Position numbers and translations under genes: made by a program. 64,000 bases of DNA, from positions 62,001 to 126,000 of the forward strand of contig JBMYTN010000001.1 in NCBI GenBank assembly GCA_049604415.1, written 5' to 3'. The DNA comes from JBMYTN01 sp049604415. Lineage in GTDB: Bacteria > Pseudomonadota > Alphaproteobacteria > Rhodospirillales > Rhodospirillaceae. Shown here piece by piece: positions 50,249-58,641 of the stretch; positions within the stretch are counted from its first letter, which is position 1; every line of letters begins with the position of its first letter. A model generated the notes under the pieces. That model made no database searches. It saw only the letters and a program-made list of their open reading frames with translations, and was not told where the DNA came from.

Positions 50249-51541
50249 TTATAACCCACCATATATGGGAAAGCGACCGCAAAGAGCCTTTACTTTTTCC
50301 CGAACCTCGGCTTCTGCCACGCTGTTGTCATCGGGATGGGCGGCCAGGCCGTCCAGCACTTCGACCATCAAACGCCCGGTCTCGCGGAACTCTTCAACCC
50401 CGAAACCGCGCGTGGTGGCGGCGGGTGAGCCAACCCGAATGCCCGAGGTCACCATCGGCTTCTCCGGATCAAAGGGAACGCCGTTCTTGTTACAGGTGAT
50501 CCCGGCATTTTCCAAAGCCCGCTCGGCCGCATTGCCCTTCAGGCCTTTGGGACGCAAATCAACCAGAGCCAAATGGGTGTCGGTGCCCCCTGAGACGATA
50601 TCGAGCCCCCCGGCCATTAAGGTGTCGGCCAAGGCCCGGGCATTGTCGACCACGGCCTGGGCGTAAACCTTGAATTCCGGGCGTTGGGCTTCCGCAAAGG
50701 CGACGGCTTTGGCGGCGATGACATGCATCAGCGGCCCGCCTTGCAGGCCCGGGAAGACGGCAGAGTTGAGTTTTTTGCCAATGGCCTTGTCTCGGGACAG
50801 GATCATCCCGCCCCGGGGACCGCGCAGGGTCTTGTGGGTGGTGGTGGTGACGATATCCGCATGGGGCACCGGGCTTGGGTGGACGCCTGCGGCCACCAAA
50901 CCGGCAAAATGCGCCATATCGACCAGCAGCAGCGCTCCGACCTCGTCGGCGATGGCGCGGAATTTAGCGAAGTCGATGACCCGCGGGTAGGCGGACCCGC
51001 CAGCGATGATCAATTTGGGCTGACATTCGCGGGCCATGCTGGCCACTTCATCATAGTCAATCTGGCCGTCTTGGCGGCGCACGCCATATTGCACGGCGTT
51101 AAACCACTTGCCCGACAAGGCCGGGGCGGCGCCGTGGGTTAAGTGACCGCCAGCGGCCAAGGACATGCCCATAATGGTGTCGCCAGGCTTAACCAGGGCC
51201 AGCATAACCGCCCCATTGGCTTGCGCCCCGGAATGCGGTTGGACATTGGCATAGTCGCAGCCAAACAGTTCTTTCGCGCGGGAAATCGCCAGATCTTCGG
51301 CAATATCAACCTTCTCGCAGCCGCCATAATAGCGTTTGCCGGGATAGCCCTCGGCATATTTGTTGGTCAGAACGCTGCCCGCAGCCTGCAGCACCGCCTT
51401 GGAGACGATGTTCTCCGAAGCGATCAGCTCGATTTGCTCTTGCTGGCGGGACAGCTCGCCGCCCAGGGCTGCGGCCAGATCGGGATCGGTGTCAGAAAGA
51501 TCTTCAGAGAAAAACCCTGACCAAGGCTGATAGGCGTTCAT
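50249..51541 (-). CDS. glyA: Serine hydroxymethyltransferase
   Basis: A PLP enzyme that interconverts serine and glycine and loads tetrahydrofolate with one-carbon units. The PLP lysine is in TTTHKTLRGPRGG (about residues 235-248), and SENIVSKAV and YAEGYPGKRYYGGCE are conserved substrate/PLP regions. The length of 430 residues is normal. It follows rpiB by 113 bases. Confidence 0.97.
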   Translation of the reverse strand: MNAYQPWSGFFSEDLSDTDPDLAAALGGELSRQQEQIELIASENIVSKAVLQAAGSVLTNKYAEGYPGKRYYGGCEKVDIAEDLAISRAKELFGCDYANVQPHSGAQANGAVMLALVKPGDTIMGMSLAAGGHLTHGAAPALSGKWFNAVQYGVRRQDGQIDYDEVASMARECQPKLIIAGGSAYPRVIDFAKFRAIADEVGALLLVDMAHFAGLVAAGVHPSPVPHADIVTTTTHKTLRGPRGGMILSRDKAIGKKLNSAVFPGLQGGPLMHVIAAKAVAFAEAQRPEFKVYAQAVVDNARALADTLMAGGLDIVSGGTDTHLALVDLRPKGLKGNAAERALENAGITCNKNGVPFDPEKPMVTSGIRVGSPAATTRGFGVEEFRETGRLMVEVLDGLAAHPDDNSVAEAEVREKVKALCGRFPIYGGL

Positions 51542-51654
51542 CGAACAGTCTCCACGTCATAACTTGGATCGTCGCGGTGTCCGGCCACACACCGTCCGCG
51601 GTTGGGCACCTAACCTGGGTGCCACAGGCTCCCAAAGGGAGTGATGGCAAGACC

Positions 51655-52149
51655 TTAGGTCTCTGTTCCCGGGCTCATCTTGCCGACGCGCCGCGCGTGG
51701 CGTCCGCCCTCAAACTCAGTGTCCAAAAAGATGTCGACGCATTCTCGGGCAATGTCCATGCCCGTTGTCCGCGCGCCCAGCACCAGAACATTTGCATCAT
51801 TATGCTGCCGACACATCCGCGCGCCATAAGCATCATGGACCAGGGCACCCCGCACAAGGGGTTCCCGGTTGACCGCGATGCTCATCCCAATACCGGACCC
51901 GCACATCAGCACGCCCCGGTCTGCCGTGCCCTCTTTGATGGCCTGGGCCATGGCTTGGGCAAAATCCGGATAATCAACCGAGTCTGCCGTATGCGGGCCA
52001 AGATCAACCACAGCGATACCGCGTTCCTGCAGCCATGCTGCGACATCTGCTTTCAGCGCAAGGGCTGCATGGTCGCTGGCCAGGGCAACCGGGCCTGTGC
52101 CAGTCCCTGCCCCCGTTTCTACCCCATGAGGATCATCTTGCTTTGTCAT
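51655..52149 (-). CDS. rpiB: Ribose-5-phosphate isomerase B
   Basis: A 164-residue isomerase of the pentose phosphate pathway. The catalytic region MCGSGIGMSIAVNR has the active cysteine, ASDHAALALK is the phosphate-binding start and GARTTG follows. The start is ATG 52149, with GGAGG five bases upstream; the frame is open further but the family begins here with a short extension (about 20 residues). Confidence 0.93.
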   Translation of the reverse strand: MTKQDDPHGVETGAGTGTGPVALASDHAALALKADVAAWLQERGIAVVDLGPHTADSVDYPDFAQAMAQAIKEGTADRGVLMCGSGIGMSIAVNREPLVRGALVHDAYGARMCRQHNDANVLVLGARTTGMDIARECVDIFLDTEFEGGRHARRVGKMSPGTET

Positions 52150-52820
52150 TGGACCTCCACCGGCATCGACTTCTATGCAGAAGAAAATGGATCCGGCTCT
52201 TACATGACCACATTTGTCTGGGCATGACCTACCCGGTCTGGCGGCAAAGAACAAGAGCGCTCAAGGGCGCAAAAACCGGGTCCACAGCCGGGCAAGAGAC
52301 AACACCGCCGCAAACGGCCCGATACTGACCATATTTGGCAATCAGTGAGAAAATGGAGTGTTTGCTTCGGAAAGTTTGAGGTAAACCAAGCCAATGGTCG
52401 AGTATGTGTGTCGCAAAAAGAGTGTACGGCGGTGCGATTAAGGTCGCCCGCCTTTTGCCCACGCTGGAACCAGGGTTTAGACCAAGAACAGTTAATTGTG
52501 CAATTTGTATCTGCAACTGCCCTGTCCTGGATCAACCCGACTAAAGAGCTTGCCAGCGGGCGATCTGTGAACTAAGTGCCGCACTATCGGATGTATCGAT
52601 CTTCCGTCATCCCTAAGCTCTCGGCCCTTCTATACTCCTTTACCGACTCCGCTAAATAGTAAATATTTGCATTGTTCCTAAAATCATTTGACATGCTTCA
52701 GGGCATTGGGCACAAATGAATTCAGTTGTCGCCTTTACATGAAATTGCGTCCTCGAAATTTGGCTAGACTGGTACCGGAAAACACTCTAGCCGCAGGCGG
52801 CGGATCTTGACCGACGAGAA
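52150..52820. other. Long gene-free region upstream of the MucR gene
   Basis: About 670 bases with lower GC than its surroundings and no credible gene. An AT-rich patch (about 52650-52700) and a TTGACA element near 52688 lie before mucR. Several short open frames exist but none has a start signal or recognisable product. It may carry regulatory DNA or a non-coding RNA. Confidence 0.45.
52688..52717 (+). promoter_or_regulatory. Possible mucR promoter
   Basis: TTGACA at 52688-52693 is followed, after 17-18 bases, by a weak ACAAAT -10 element. The nearby AT-rich stretch resembles the kind of DNA MucR-type proteins bind, so autoregulation is plausible. Confidence 0.35.
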
Positions 52821-53249
52821 ATGGGAAACATGGAAGACAATAAGGACTCCTTGACTAGGGATGAACTGATTCGGATGGCGGTTAGTGTGGTTTCCGCCTA
52901 TGTCGGAAATAATCCTCTGCCGTCCAACCAGATCCCAGAGCTGATTCACACCACCTATCAGGCTCTTAGCTCTTTGGAACCGGCTCCCCAAGAAGAGAAG
53001 GTTGAAGCTGCCAAGCCCGCAGTGCCAGTGAAGCGGTCCATTCACCCGGACTACATTGTCTGCTTGGAAGATGGGAAAAAGTTGAAGATGCTCAAGCGGC
53101 ATCTGCGCACCAATTACGATATGACCCCGGAAGATTACCGGGCAAAGTGGGGTCTTCCGCCCGATTATCCGATGGTTGCCCCGAATTATGCGGCGCAAAG
53201 ATCAGCCTTCGCCAAGAAGATCGGTCTGGGTCGCAAGAGCGGCGAATAG
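52821..53249 (+). CDS. MucR/Ros family transcriptional regulator
   Basis: A 142-residue DNA-binding protein of the MucR family. It has IRMAVSVVSAYVGNNPLP near the start, CLEDGKKLKMLKRHLRTNY with TPEDYRAKWGLP at about 80-115, and YPMVAPNYAAQRS. In Ros the finger has Cys-x2-Cys and His-x3-His; here the second cysteine is Asp (CLED) and the second histidine is Asn (RHLRTN), so it probably does not bind zinc, as in some Mesorhizobium paralogues. The start may be the ATG nine bases later. Such regulators control motility, polysaccharide and virulence genes. Confidence 0.92.
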   Translation: MGNMEDNKDSLTRDELIRMAVSVVSAYVGNNPLPSNQIPELIHTTYQALSSLEPAPQEEKVEAAKPAVPVKRSIHPDYIVCLEDGKKLKMLKRHLRTNYDMTPEDYRAKWGLPPDYPMVAPNYAAQRSAFAKKIGLGRKSGE

Positions 53250-53270
53250 AGTTTTCCGATTATCTTCTGC

Positions 53271-53302
53271 AAAAGCGCCGTCGCCATGACGGCGCTTTTT
53301 TT
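53271..53302 (+). terminator. Intrinsic terminator after mucR
   Basis: AAAAGCGCCGTC and GACGGCGCTTTT pair around a five-base loop and are followed by a T-run, 22 bases after the stop. Confidence 0.92.
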
Positions 53303-53331
53303 GTTTTGGGCGGGTCATCCTGCCCCGCTGG

Positions 53332-53592
53332 TTACAGGCCAGCCCATGGATCAATGCGCGCGCCGATCTGACCATGGCGATGCAACAGGCGCAGCAATTT
53401 GCGTCTGGCATTGGCTTTCATGGAAAACATGCTCAGCATTCTGGCTCCAACGACCACGGCTTCCAATCCGGTTACCCCATCAATGGCGGCTATGCGCACA
53501 ACATTGCCCATGGGGCGGATCTCATAGAGCACCTCCCGCCCCCGGGCCATTTGCTCCAGCTCCGCTAAACTGGGTTCCTGAGACTTTTCCAC
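53332..53592 (-). CDS. DUF6898-type small protein
   Basis: An 86-residue protein. The central part, GREVLYEIRPMGNVVRIAAIDGVTGLEAVVVG, matches the small alphaproteobacterial DUF6898 family of unknown function (two beta-rich strands after an acidic start). AGGAG precedes GTG 53592 by six bases; a TTG one codon earlier is also possible. It is divergent from metY and has no membrane segment. Confidence 0.65.
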   Translation of the reverse strand: MEKSQEPSLAELEQMARGREVLYEIRPMGNVVRIAAIDGVTGLEAVVVGARMLSMFSMKANARRKLLRLLHRHGQIGARIDPWAGL

Positions 53593-53768
53593 CAATGGCT
53601 CCTGTATACTCCAGGCGGGTCCGGCGTTTCGGGCCGCAGACCTTATACAAATTCGATTAAATCTTGATTTCCAAGCCCGGACATTTACCTATCGCTCCAG
53701 ACCAAATCGAATAAAACGACATCCCACCAGCGGTAAATATCCCCTCCATCAGCAGGAAACGATCCATT

Positions 53769-55061
53769 ATGGCCCTCCAGAGCAAACATCCCGAAACCCT
53801 CGCCCTCCATGCCGGTCATCGCAGCGATGCCACAACCGGCTCGGTGGCGGTGCCGATCTACCAGACCACATCCTTCCAATTTCGGGATACGGACCATGCG
53901 GCCAATCTGTTTGCCTTGAAGGAACTTGGCAATATCTATACCCGGATCATGAACCCGACCACCGATGTGTTGGAACAGCGGGTGACGGCCATGGAAGGTG
54001 GCGCGGCCGGGTTGGCATTGGCCTCGGGCCAGGCGGCCAGCACCTACTGCATCCTTAATCTGTGTAAGGCGGGCGACAACTTTGTGACCTCCACAGATCT
54101 CTATGGGGGAACCTGGAACCTGTTTGCCAACACCATGGAACAGATGGGAATCGAAGCCCGTTTCGTCGATCCGTCCGATCCGGAAAACTTCGCCCGGGCC
54201 ACCGATGAAAAAACCCGCTGCTACTATGCGGAAACCTTGCCCAATCCCAAGCTGCAGGTCTTCCCGATTAAGGAAGTGGCCGAGATTGGTCGCGCCAAGG
54301 GCGTGCCGCTGATCATGGACAACACCGCCGCGCCCACCCTGTGCAAACCCCTAGAGTTGGGGGCTGCCGTGGTGATGTATTCTACTACCAAATATATTGG
54401 CGGCCATGGCACCTCTATTGGTGGTGTGGTGGTTGATGGCGGTAATTTTGATTGGGAAGCCGGTGGTGATCGCTTCCCGACCCTGAATACGCCGGATCCC
54501 AGCTATCACGGAGCCGTCTGGAGCGAAGCCGTGAAGCCCCTAGGCCCGATCGCCTATATTCTGCGCATGCGGGTGACTTTGCTGCGCGATGTCGGCGCCG
54601 CCATGGCCCCCTTCAATGCCTTCCAAACCATTCAAGGCTTAGAAACCCTGCCCTTGCGCATGGCTCAGCATAATCGCAATGCCGAAGCGGTGGCCTCCTT
54701 CCTGTCCCAGCATGCCAAGGTTTCCGCTGTGATCCATCCCAGCTTGATGAGCGGCGAAGCCCGCCGTCGGGCCGATGCGGCCATGCCGGGTGGTTTCGGG
54801 GCCTTGGTCGGCTTTGAGTTGAAAGATGGCGCCGAAGCGGGCACACGCTTCATTGATGCGTTGGAAATGTTCTATCATGTCGCCAATATCGGCGATGCCC
54901 GTAGCTTGGCCATTCATCCGGCCTCGACCACCCACTCGCAATTGAGTGTGGAAGATCAGGCCGCATCCGGGGTGACCCCTGGTTATGTCCGGCTCTCCGT
55001 TGGCATCGAGCATATCGAGGATATTCTCGCCGATTTGGAGCAAGCATTGGACAAAGTATGA
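53769..55061 (+). CDS. metY: O-acetylhomoserine sulfhydrylase / aminocarboxypropyltransferase
   Basis: A PLP-dependent Cys/Met-metabolism enzyme of 430 residues. It makes homocysteine from O-acetylhomoserine and sulfide. The PLP lysine is in YSTTKYIGGHG (about 205-213), and SGQAA, DNTAA and the NPTTD loop are typical. The length and the long GGDRFPTLNTPDPSYHG insertion (two pieces) favour MetY over MetB/MetC. It overlaps hemB by ATGA. No SAM riboswitch is recognisable upstream. Confidence 0.92.
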   Translation: MALQSKHPETLALHAGHRSDATTGSVAVPIYQTTSFQFRDTDHAANLFALKELGNIYTRIMNPTTDVLEQRVTAMEGGAAGLALASGQAASTYCILNLCKAGDNFVTSTDLYGGTWNLFANTMEQMGIEARFVDPSDPENFARATDEKTRCYYAETLPNPKLQVFPIKEVAEIGRAKGVPLIMDNTAAPTLCKPLELGAAVVMYSTTKYIGGHGTSIGGVVVDGGNFDWEAGGDRFPTLNTPDPSYHGAVWSEAVKPLGPIAYILRMRVTLLRDVGAAMAPFNAFQTIQGLETLPLRMAQHNRNAEAVASFLSQHAKVSAVIHPSLMSGEARRRADAAMPGGFGALVGFELKDGAEAGTRFIDALEMFYHVANIGDARSLAIHPASTTHSQLSVEDQAASGVTPGYVRLSVGIEHIEDILADLEQALDKV

Positions 55062-56098
55062 GCACTGGACATAGTGACGCCTCCTCTGCGGGTTCAGTCG
55101 CCGGTTTAACCGGCGGCTTTCCCCGGATCAGGATGCGCCGAAACAGACGGGATGCTTGGACCCGCCGGATGATGGCGGAATTTACCCTCAGCCCGTCTGA
55201 TTTTATTTGGCCCATTTTTGTGATGGACGGTGATGGGTCCCGCGAAGCCATTGCGTCTATGCCCGGCGTAGACCGTCTGACCATTGATTATGCGGTCGAG
55301 GCCGCTGTGCAGGCCCGAGACCTCGGGATCCCTGCCATTGCCTTGTTTCCAAAGACCGATCCGGCCTTAAAAACCAAGGATGCCCGCGAAGCGGTCAATC
55401 CGGACAATCTGGTCTGTCGTGCGGTGCGCGCGGTCAAAGCCGCTGTGCCCGATATTGGCGTGCTCTGCGATGTTGCTCTGGATCCCTATAACGCCGATGG
55501 CCATGATGGCTTGGTCGAGGACGGTCGGATCCTCAATGATGAGACCGTCGCGGTGCTGTGTCAGCAAGCCGTGATCCAGGCTGACGCGGGCTGCGATATC
55601 ATTGGACCGTCGGATATGATGGATGGCCGTATTGGCGCCATTCGCGATGCGCTCGATGCCTCAAGCCATGAAAATGTGCTGATCTGTTCCTACGCAGCCA
55701 AATATGCCAGCGCGTTTTATGGGCCGTTCCGTGATGCCATCGGGTCTGGCGGCGTGCTGATTGGCGATAAAAAAACCTACCAGATGGACCCCGCCAACAC
55801 CGATGAGGCCATTCGGGAGACCGCGCTGGATCTCCAAGAAGGGGCGGATATGGTGATGGTAAAGCCCGGCATGCCCTATCTCGATATTGTGCGCCGGATT
55901 GCCCATACCTTTGCCGTGCCGACGGCGGTGTATCAAGTCAGCGGGGAGTACGCCATGATCAAGGGCGCTGCGGACCGGGGCTGGATTGATGGCGAGGCTG
56001 CGATGATGGAATCGCTCATGGCCTTTAAACGCGCCGGGGCGGACTCGATTTTGACCTATTTTGCGCTCGAGGCCGCCAAACGGCTCAAAGAAGGGTAA
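55058..56098 (+). CDS. hemB: Delta-aminolevulinic acid dehydratase
   Basis: This enzyme joins two 5-aminolevulinate molecules to porphobilinogen for haem synthesis. The protein has 346 residues. The Schiff-base lysine is in MVKPGMPYLD (about 265-275) and the other active lysine in YAAKYASAFYGPFRDA. The region CDVALDPYNADGHDG lacks the zinc cysteine triplet of animal and yeast enzymes, so it is the magnesium-dependent form found in alphaproteobacteria. It is translationally coupled to metY. Confidence 0.96.
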   Translation: MSTGHSDASSAGSVAGLTGGFPRIRMRRNRRDAWTRRMMAEFTLSPSDFIWPIFVMDGDGSREAIASMPGVDRLTIDYAVEAAVQARDLGIPAIALFPKTDPALKTKDAREAVNPDNLVCRAVRAVKAAVPDIGVLCDVALDPYNADGHDGLVEDGRILNDETVAVLCQQAVIQADAGCDIIGPSDMMDGRIGAIRDALDASSHENVLICSYAAKYASAFYGPFRDAIGSGGVLIGDKKTYQMDPANTDEAIRETALDLQEGADMVMVKPGMPYLDIVRRIAHTFAVPTAVYQVSGEYAMIKGAADRGWIDGEAAMMESLMAFKRAGADSILTYFALEAAKRLKEG

Positions 56099-56132
56099 GG
56101 CGATCGTAGGTCATCAATAGGTTCGGACTTGG

Positions 56133-57086
56133 TTACTTCAACGCTTCAGAGGGCAGAGCGTCTAGTCCACCTTGGAAAAAGCCCGTCACCATTTCGATCT
56201 GCTCAGGCTCGACCAAGGCGGGCGCATGCCCAGCATCGGCAAATTCCACCCAGCCATAGCCCTTCCCCTCCCCACTGCCCGGGCCGCGCCCATGCATGTT
56301 GTTTGCTGTTTCGGAGAGCAGCAGATCGGAGTGCTCGCCGCGCAGAACCAGGGTTTCGCAGCGTAGGCAGTCCCACAAGGCCCAGATGTCGATTTCCGAA
56401 AGCGGTGGATCAATCATCGTGTGTTTCAGCGCCGGATCATAATGGTGGATCACTTTGCCCTCATCGGGGCAAACCCGGTGACTGAAGTGGGCCATATGAT
56501 CCCATTGGGCCTCGTTTAGAGGACCGAAGGGTGAATGCACCTTTTTCAGGTGATTGCGCAAATGGGCCAGGGTCTGAAACGAATAATCTATGCGTAAATA
56601 GTCCCGGATCCGGGCGATGGCACTTTTCGGCACAAAGGCCCCGATGTCATTGATGACCATCCGGCGGATCGGATTGCCAGGCATGGCCGCAACCAACATG
56701 CCGATGATCCCGCCCATGGAGGTCCCAAGCCAATCCACGTGCTCCACATCCAACCGGGCAAACAAGGTGGCCATGTCTTGGGCGGACAACGGGTTGGTAT
56801 AGCCCGCCGGGTCGCTCAGCCAGTCGCTGCCTCCCCGGCCCAAAATATCAACGCAGATCACCCGCCGCCCCGCAGCCGCCATGCCGGATGCCACGGCATC
56901 AAAATCCCGCGCATTGCGGGTCAACCCATGGACGCAGACCACTGGGATGCCGCCATGTTCTGCACCCCATTCCAGATAATGCATGTTCAGATAGCCTTCG
57001 GCGCGGAGCACCGGAACATTGTGGCTGGCTGGGGTGCCATAGTCCGAGGCCGCTGCCGCATGGCGCCGGTTTTTGTCTTCGGTCAT
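56133..57086 (-). CDS. Alpha/beta hydrolase
   Basis: A 317-residue alpha/beta hydrolase without signal peptide. The nucleophile elbow is GTSMGG (Ser about residue 122), the oxyanion region VCVHGLTRNARDFD, and the catalytic His is in DAGHAP. The substrate is unknown. Its first codon overlaps the stop of the TRAP-like gene (ATGA), so the two proteins are probably made together. Confidence 0.88.
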   Translation of the reverse strand: MTEDKNRRHAAAASDYGTPASHNVPVLRAEGYLNMHYLEWGAEHGGIPVVCVHGLTRNARDFDAVASGMAAAGRRVICVDILGRGGSDWLSDPAGYTNPLSAQDMATLFARLDVEHVDWLGTSMGGIIGMLVAAMPGNPIRRMVINDIGAFVPKSAIARIRDYLRIDYSFQTLAHLRNHLKKVHSPFGPLNEAQWDHMAHFSHRVCPDEGKVIHHYDPALKHTMIDPPLSEIDIWALWDCLRCETLVLRGEHSDLLLSETANNMHGRGPGSGEGKGYGWVEFADAGHAPALVEPEQIEMVTGFFQGGLDALPSEALK

Positions 57087-58498
57087 GGCCTGATCTCCTC
57101 CAGGGGCAGGAGAATGAACGGATCGCCATTCACAGCGGGCGCAGCCTGAGGCGGCGGCGTTGCAGGCAATCCAGTTACAGGCGCGACCGCTGGTGGTGGT
57201 ATGGAGGACGCCGGGTTCGGCGCTGGAAACGGTGCGCCAACCACCGTGCTGGTTCCAGCATCGGCTCCGGTTTCAACAATTCCAGGGGAAGGCGATGGGG
57301 CTGGCTCCAGGGGTTGTTCTGACGCCGATGGGGCCAAATCAGCAGCTCCGGGCAGTGCCGGAATATTGATGGACGACGGATCTTCCCCTGCGCCGGGTTC
57401 AACCGGCTGTGGCGGTGCCGGAAGCACCAAAACCGAACCCAATGCATTGGCGGCGACGGGATCGACAACGGCAACCACCCGGCGCATGGCGTCTCGTCCG
57501 ATTTGGACCCACTCCTGATAGGCGTCCCGGTCAATGGTTTGCCAGCGAATGCCCGCCTTGGCAAAAATCTCGGTTTTTGACTCGACACTCCGAGCCAGGG
57601 ATTTGCTGGCGAAGCGTTCCGCACTGGCCGCCGAGCGTTCCAAAGCCGACCGCTCCTGACGGCTGAGCGCATCCCACACATCAGACCGGATCAGGATCGG
57701 ATGGTAGATGTAAAACGGCACATAATCCGTGGTCATGGTGACACAGGACAGGGCGTTGGTCGCATCAGGCTTCAGCAGGTCCATTTCAGCCACGGCGATG
57801 GCATCAGCCCCGCCCCCGGACAGAATGGCTCCGGGCTGGCTATCGGGTCGCTTCGGGGCGAGATCGCCGCCCAAGCCTTCCGCTAAGGCTTCGACCGGGC
57901 GTCCGGCAATGGCCAGGGTCTCCCCATCCAAATCACCCGGACGCAAAATGCAGCCGCCTCGGGAGGCAAAAGTGCCCGGAACCCAGACATCGGCCAAAAC
58001 ATGCAGGCCGTCATCGGCCAGGGCCTTGCGCACCAAGGCCATCAAAGGCTGATTGCCCAGGGCCTCACCCGCTTGGCCATGGGCGGCCAAACCCGGCATG
58101 GAGGGCATGGCAAAGAGCGGGTTGACCCCGGCGATGCGCTCTAGGGGAAAGGTGGCGATCTCAAGGGTGCGGCTCTTGAGGCCGAGATAGGCTTCTTCAG
58201 GGCTAAACAACCGGCCTTCCGGATAAATCTTAATGCGGAGTCCGGTGCCGGATTGTTCCACCTCCCGGGCCAGCACCACCAGCATGCGGTGACGGATCTC
58301 CAGCATCCCGACACCATATTCATGGGCCGCTTTTAAGGTCAGTGCCGTGGCCGGGGCACCTTGTAATCCCAACAAAGCACCACTTATTCCCAGGAGTATT
58401 GCAGCGCGCAAAACAAACAGCCGCGCCCGAGCGCCAAAACCGGATCTGCCGGTTTGGGGCTTTCGTATAATGGTGTGGGATGAGGTGTTGGTGACCAT
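57083..58498 (-). CDS. TRAP transporter DctP-like binding protein with Pro/Ala-rich C-terminal tail
   Basis: A 471-residue exported protein. A hydrophobic stretch (about 27-53) acts as signal. The body (55-355) resembles DctP-type TRAP solute-binding proteins: GLRIKIYPEGRLFS, ESKTEIFAKAGIRWQTID and the ANALGSV end. After residue 360 comes an unusual tail of about 110 residues rich in Pro, Ala and Glu. No DctQ or DctM genes adjoin it. The start at ATG 58498 is set by the signal; a much longer upstream frame is open but has none. Confidence 0.8.
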   Translation of the reverse strand: MVTNTSSHTIIRKPQTGRSGFGARARLFVLRAAILLGISGALLGLQGAPATALTLKAAHEYGVGMLEIRHRMLVVLAREVEQSGTGLRIKIYPEGRLFSPEEAYLGLKSRTLEIATFPLERIAGVNPLFAMPSMPGLAAHGQAGEALGNQPLMALVRKALADDGLHVLADVWVPGTFASRGGCILRPGDLDGETLAIAGRPVEALAEGLGGDLAPKRPDSQPGAILSGGGADAIAVAEMDLLKPDATNALSCVTMTTDYVPFYIYHPILIRSDVWDALSRQERSALERSAASAERFASKSLARSVESKTEIFAKAGIRWQTIDRDAYQEWVQIGRDAMRRVVAVVDPVAANALGSVLVLPAPPQPVEPGAGEDPSSINIPALPGAADLAPSASEQPLEPAPSPSPGIVETGADAGTSTVVGAPFPAPNPASSIPPPAVAPVTGLPATPPPQAAPAVNGDPFILLPLEEIRP

Positions 58499-58641
58499 GA
58501 TGGGCGGGACCCTACCTGATCCTTTGGGGCTCCGCCAAGGGTCTTCACCACCTCGGTTCAAGGACGGCTGGTTGCAGCGTGCAATCAACATTCGACTGTG
58601 CGGTATGGCTGCGACGAATTCGAAAAAGGCGGATTGAGGGC

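Noticed and set aside
49700..50250. FMN riboswitch in front of the riboflavin genes
   Set aside because: The conserved FMN aptamer pieces are not present near ribD, ribE, ribBX or ribH.
52200..52575. Open frames in the long gap upstream of mucR
   Set aside because: Frames on both strands overlap each other, have cysteine-rich or tryptophan-rich unlikely translations and no start signals.
53600..53768. SAM riboswitch upstream of metY
   Set aside because: No SAM-II or SAM/SAH consensus could be traced; only a distant ATTCGATT/AATCGAAT inverted pair is present.
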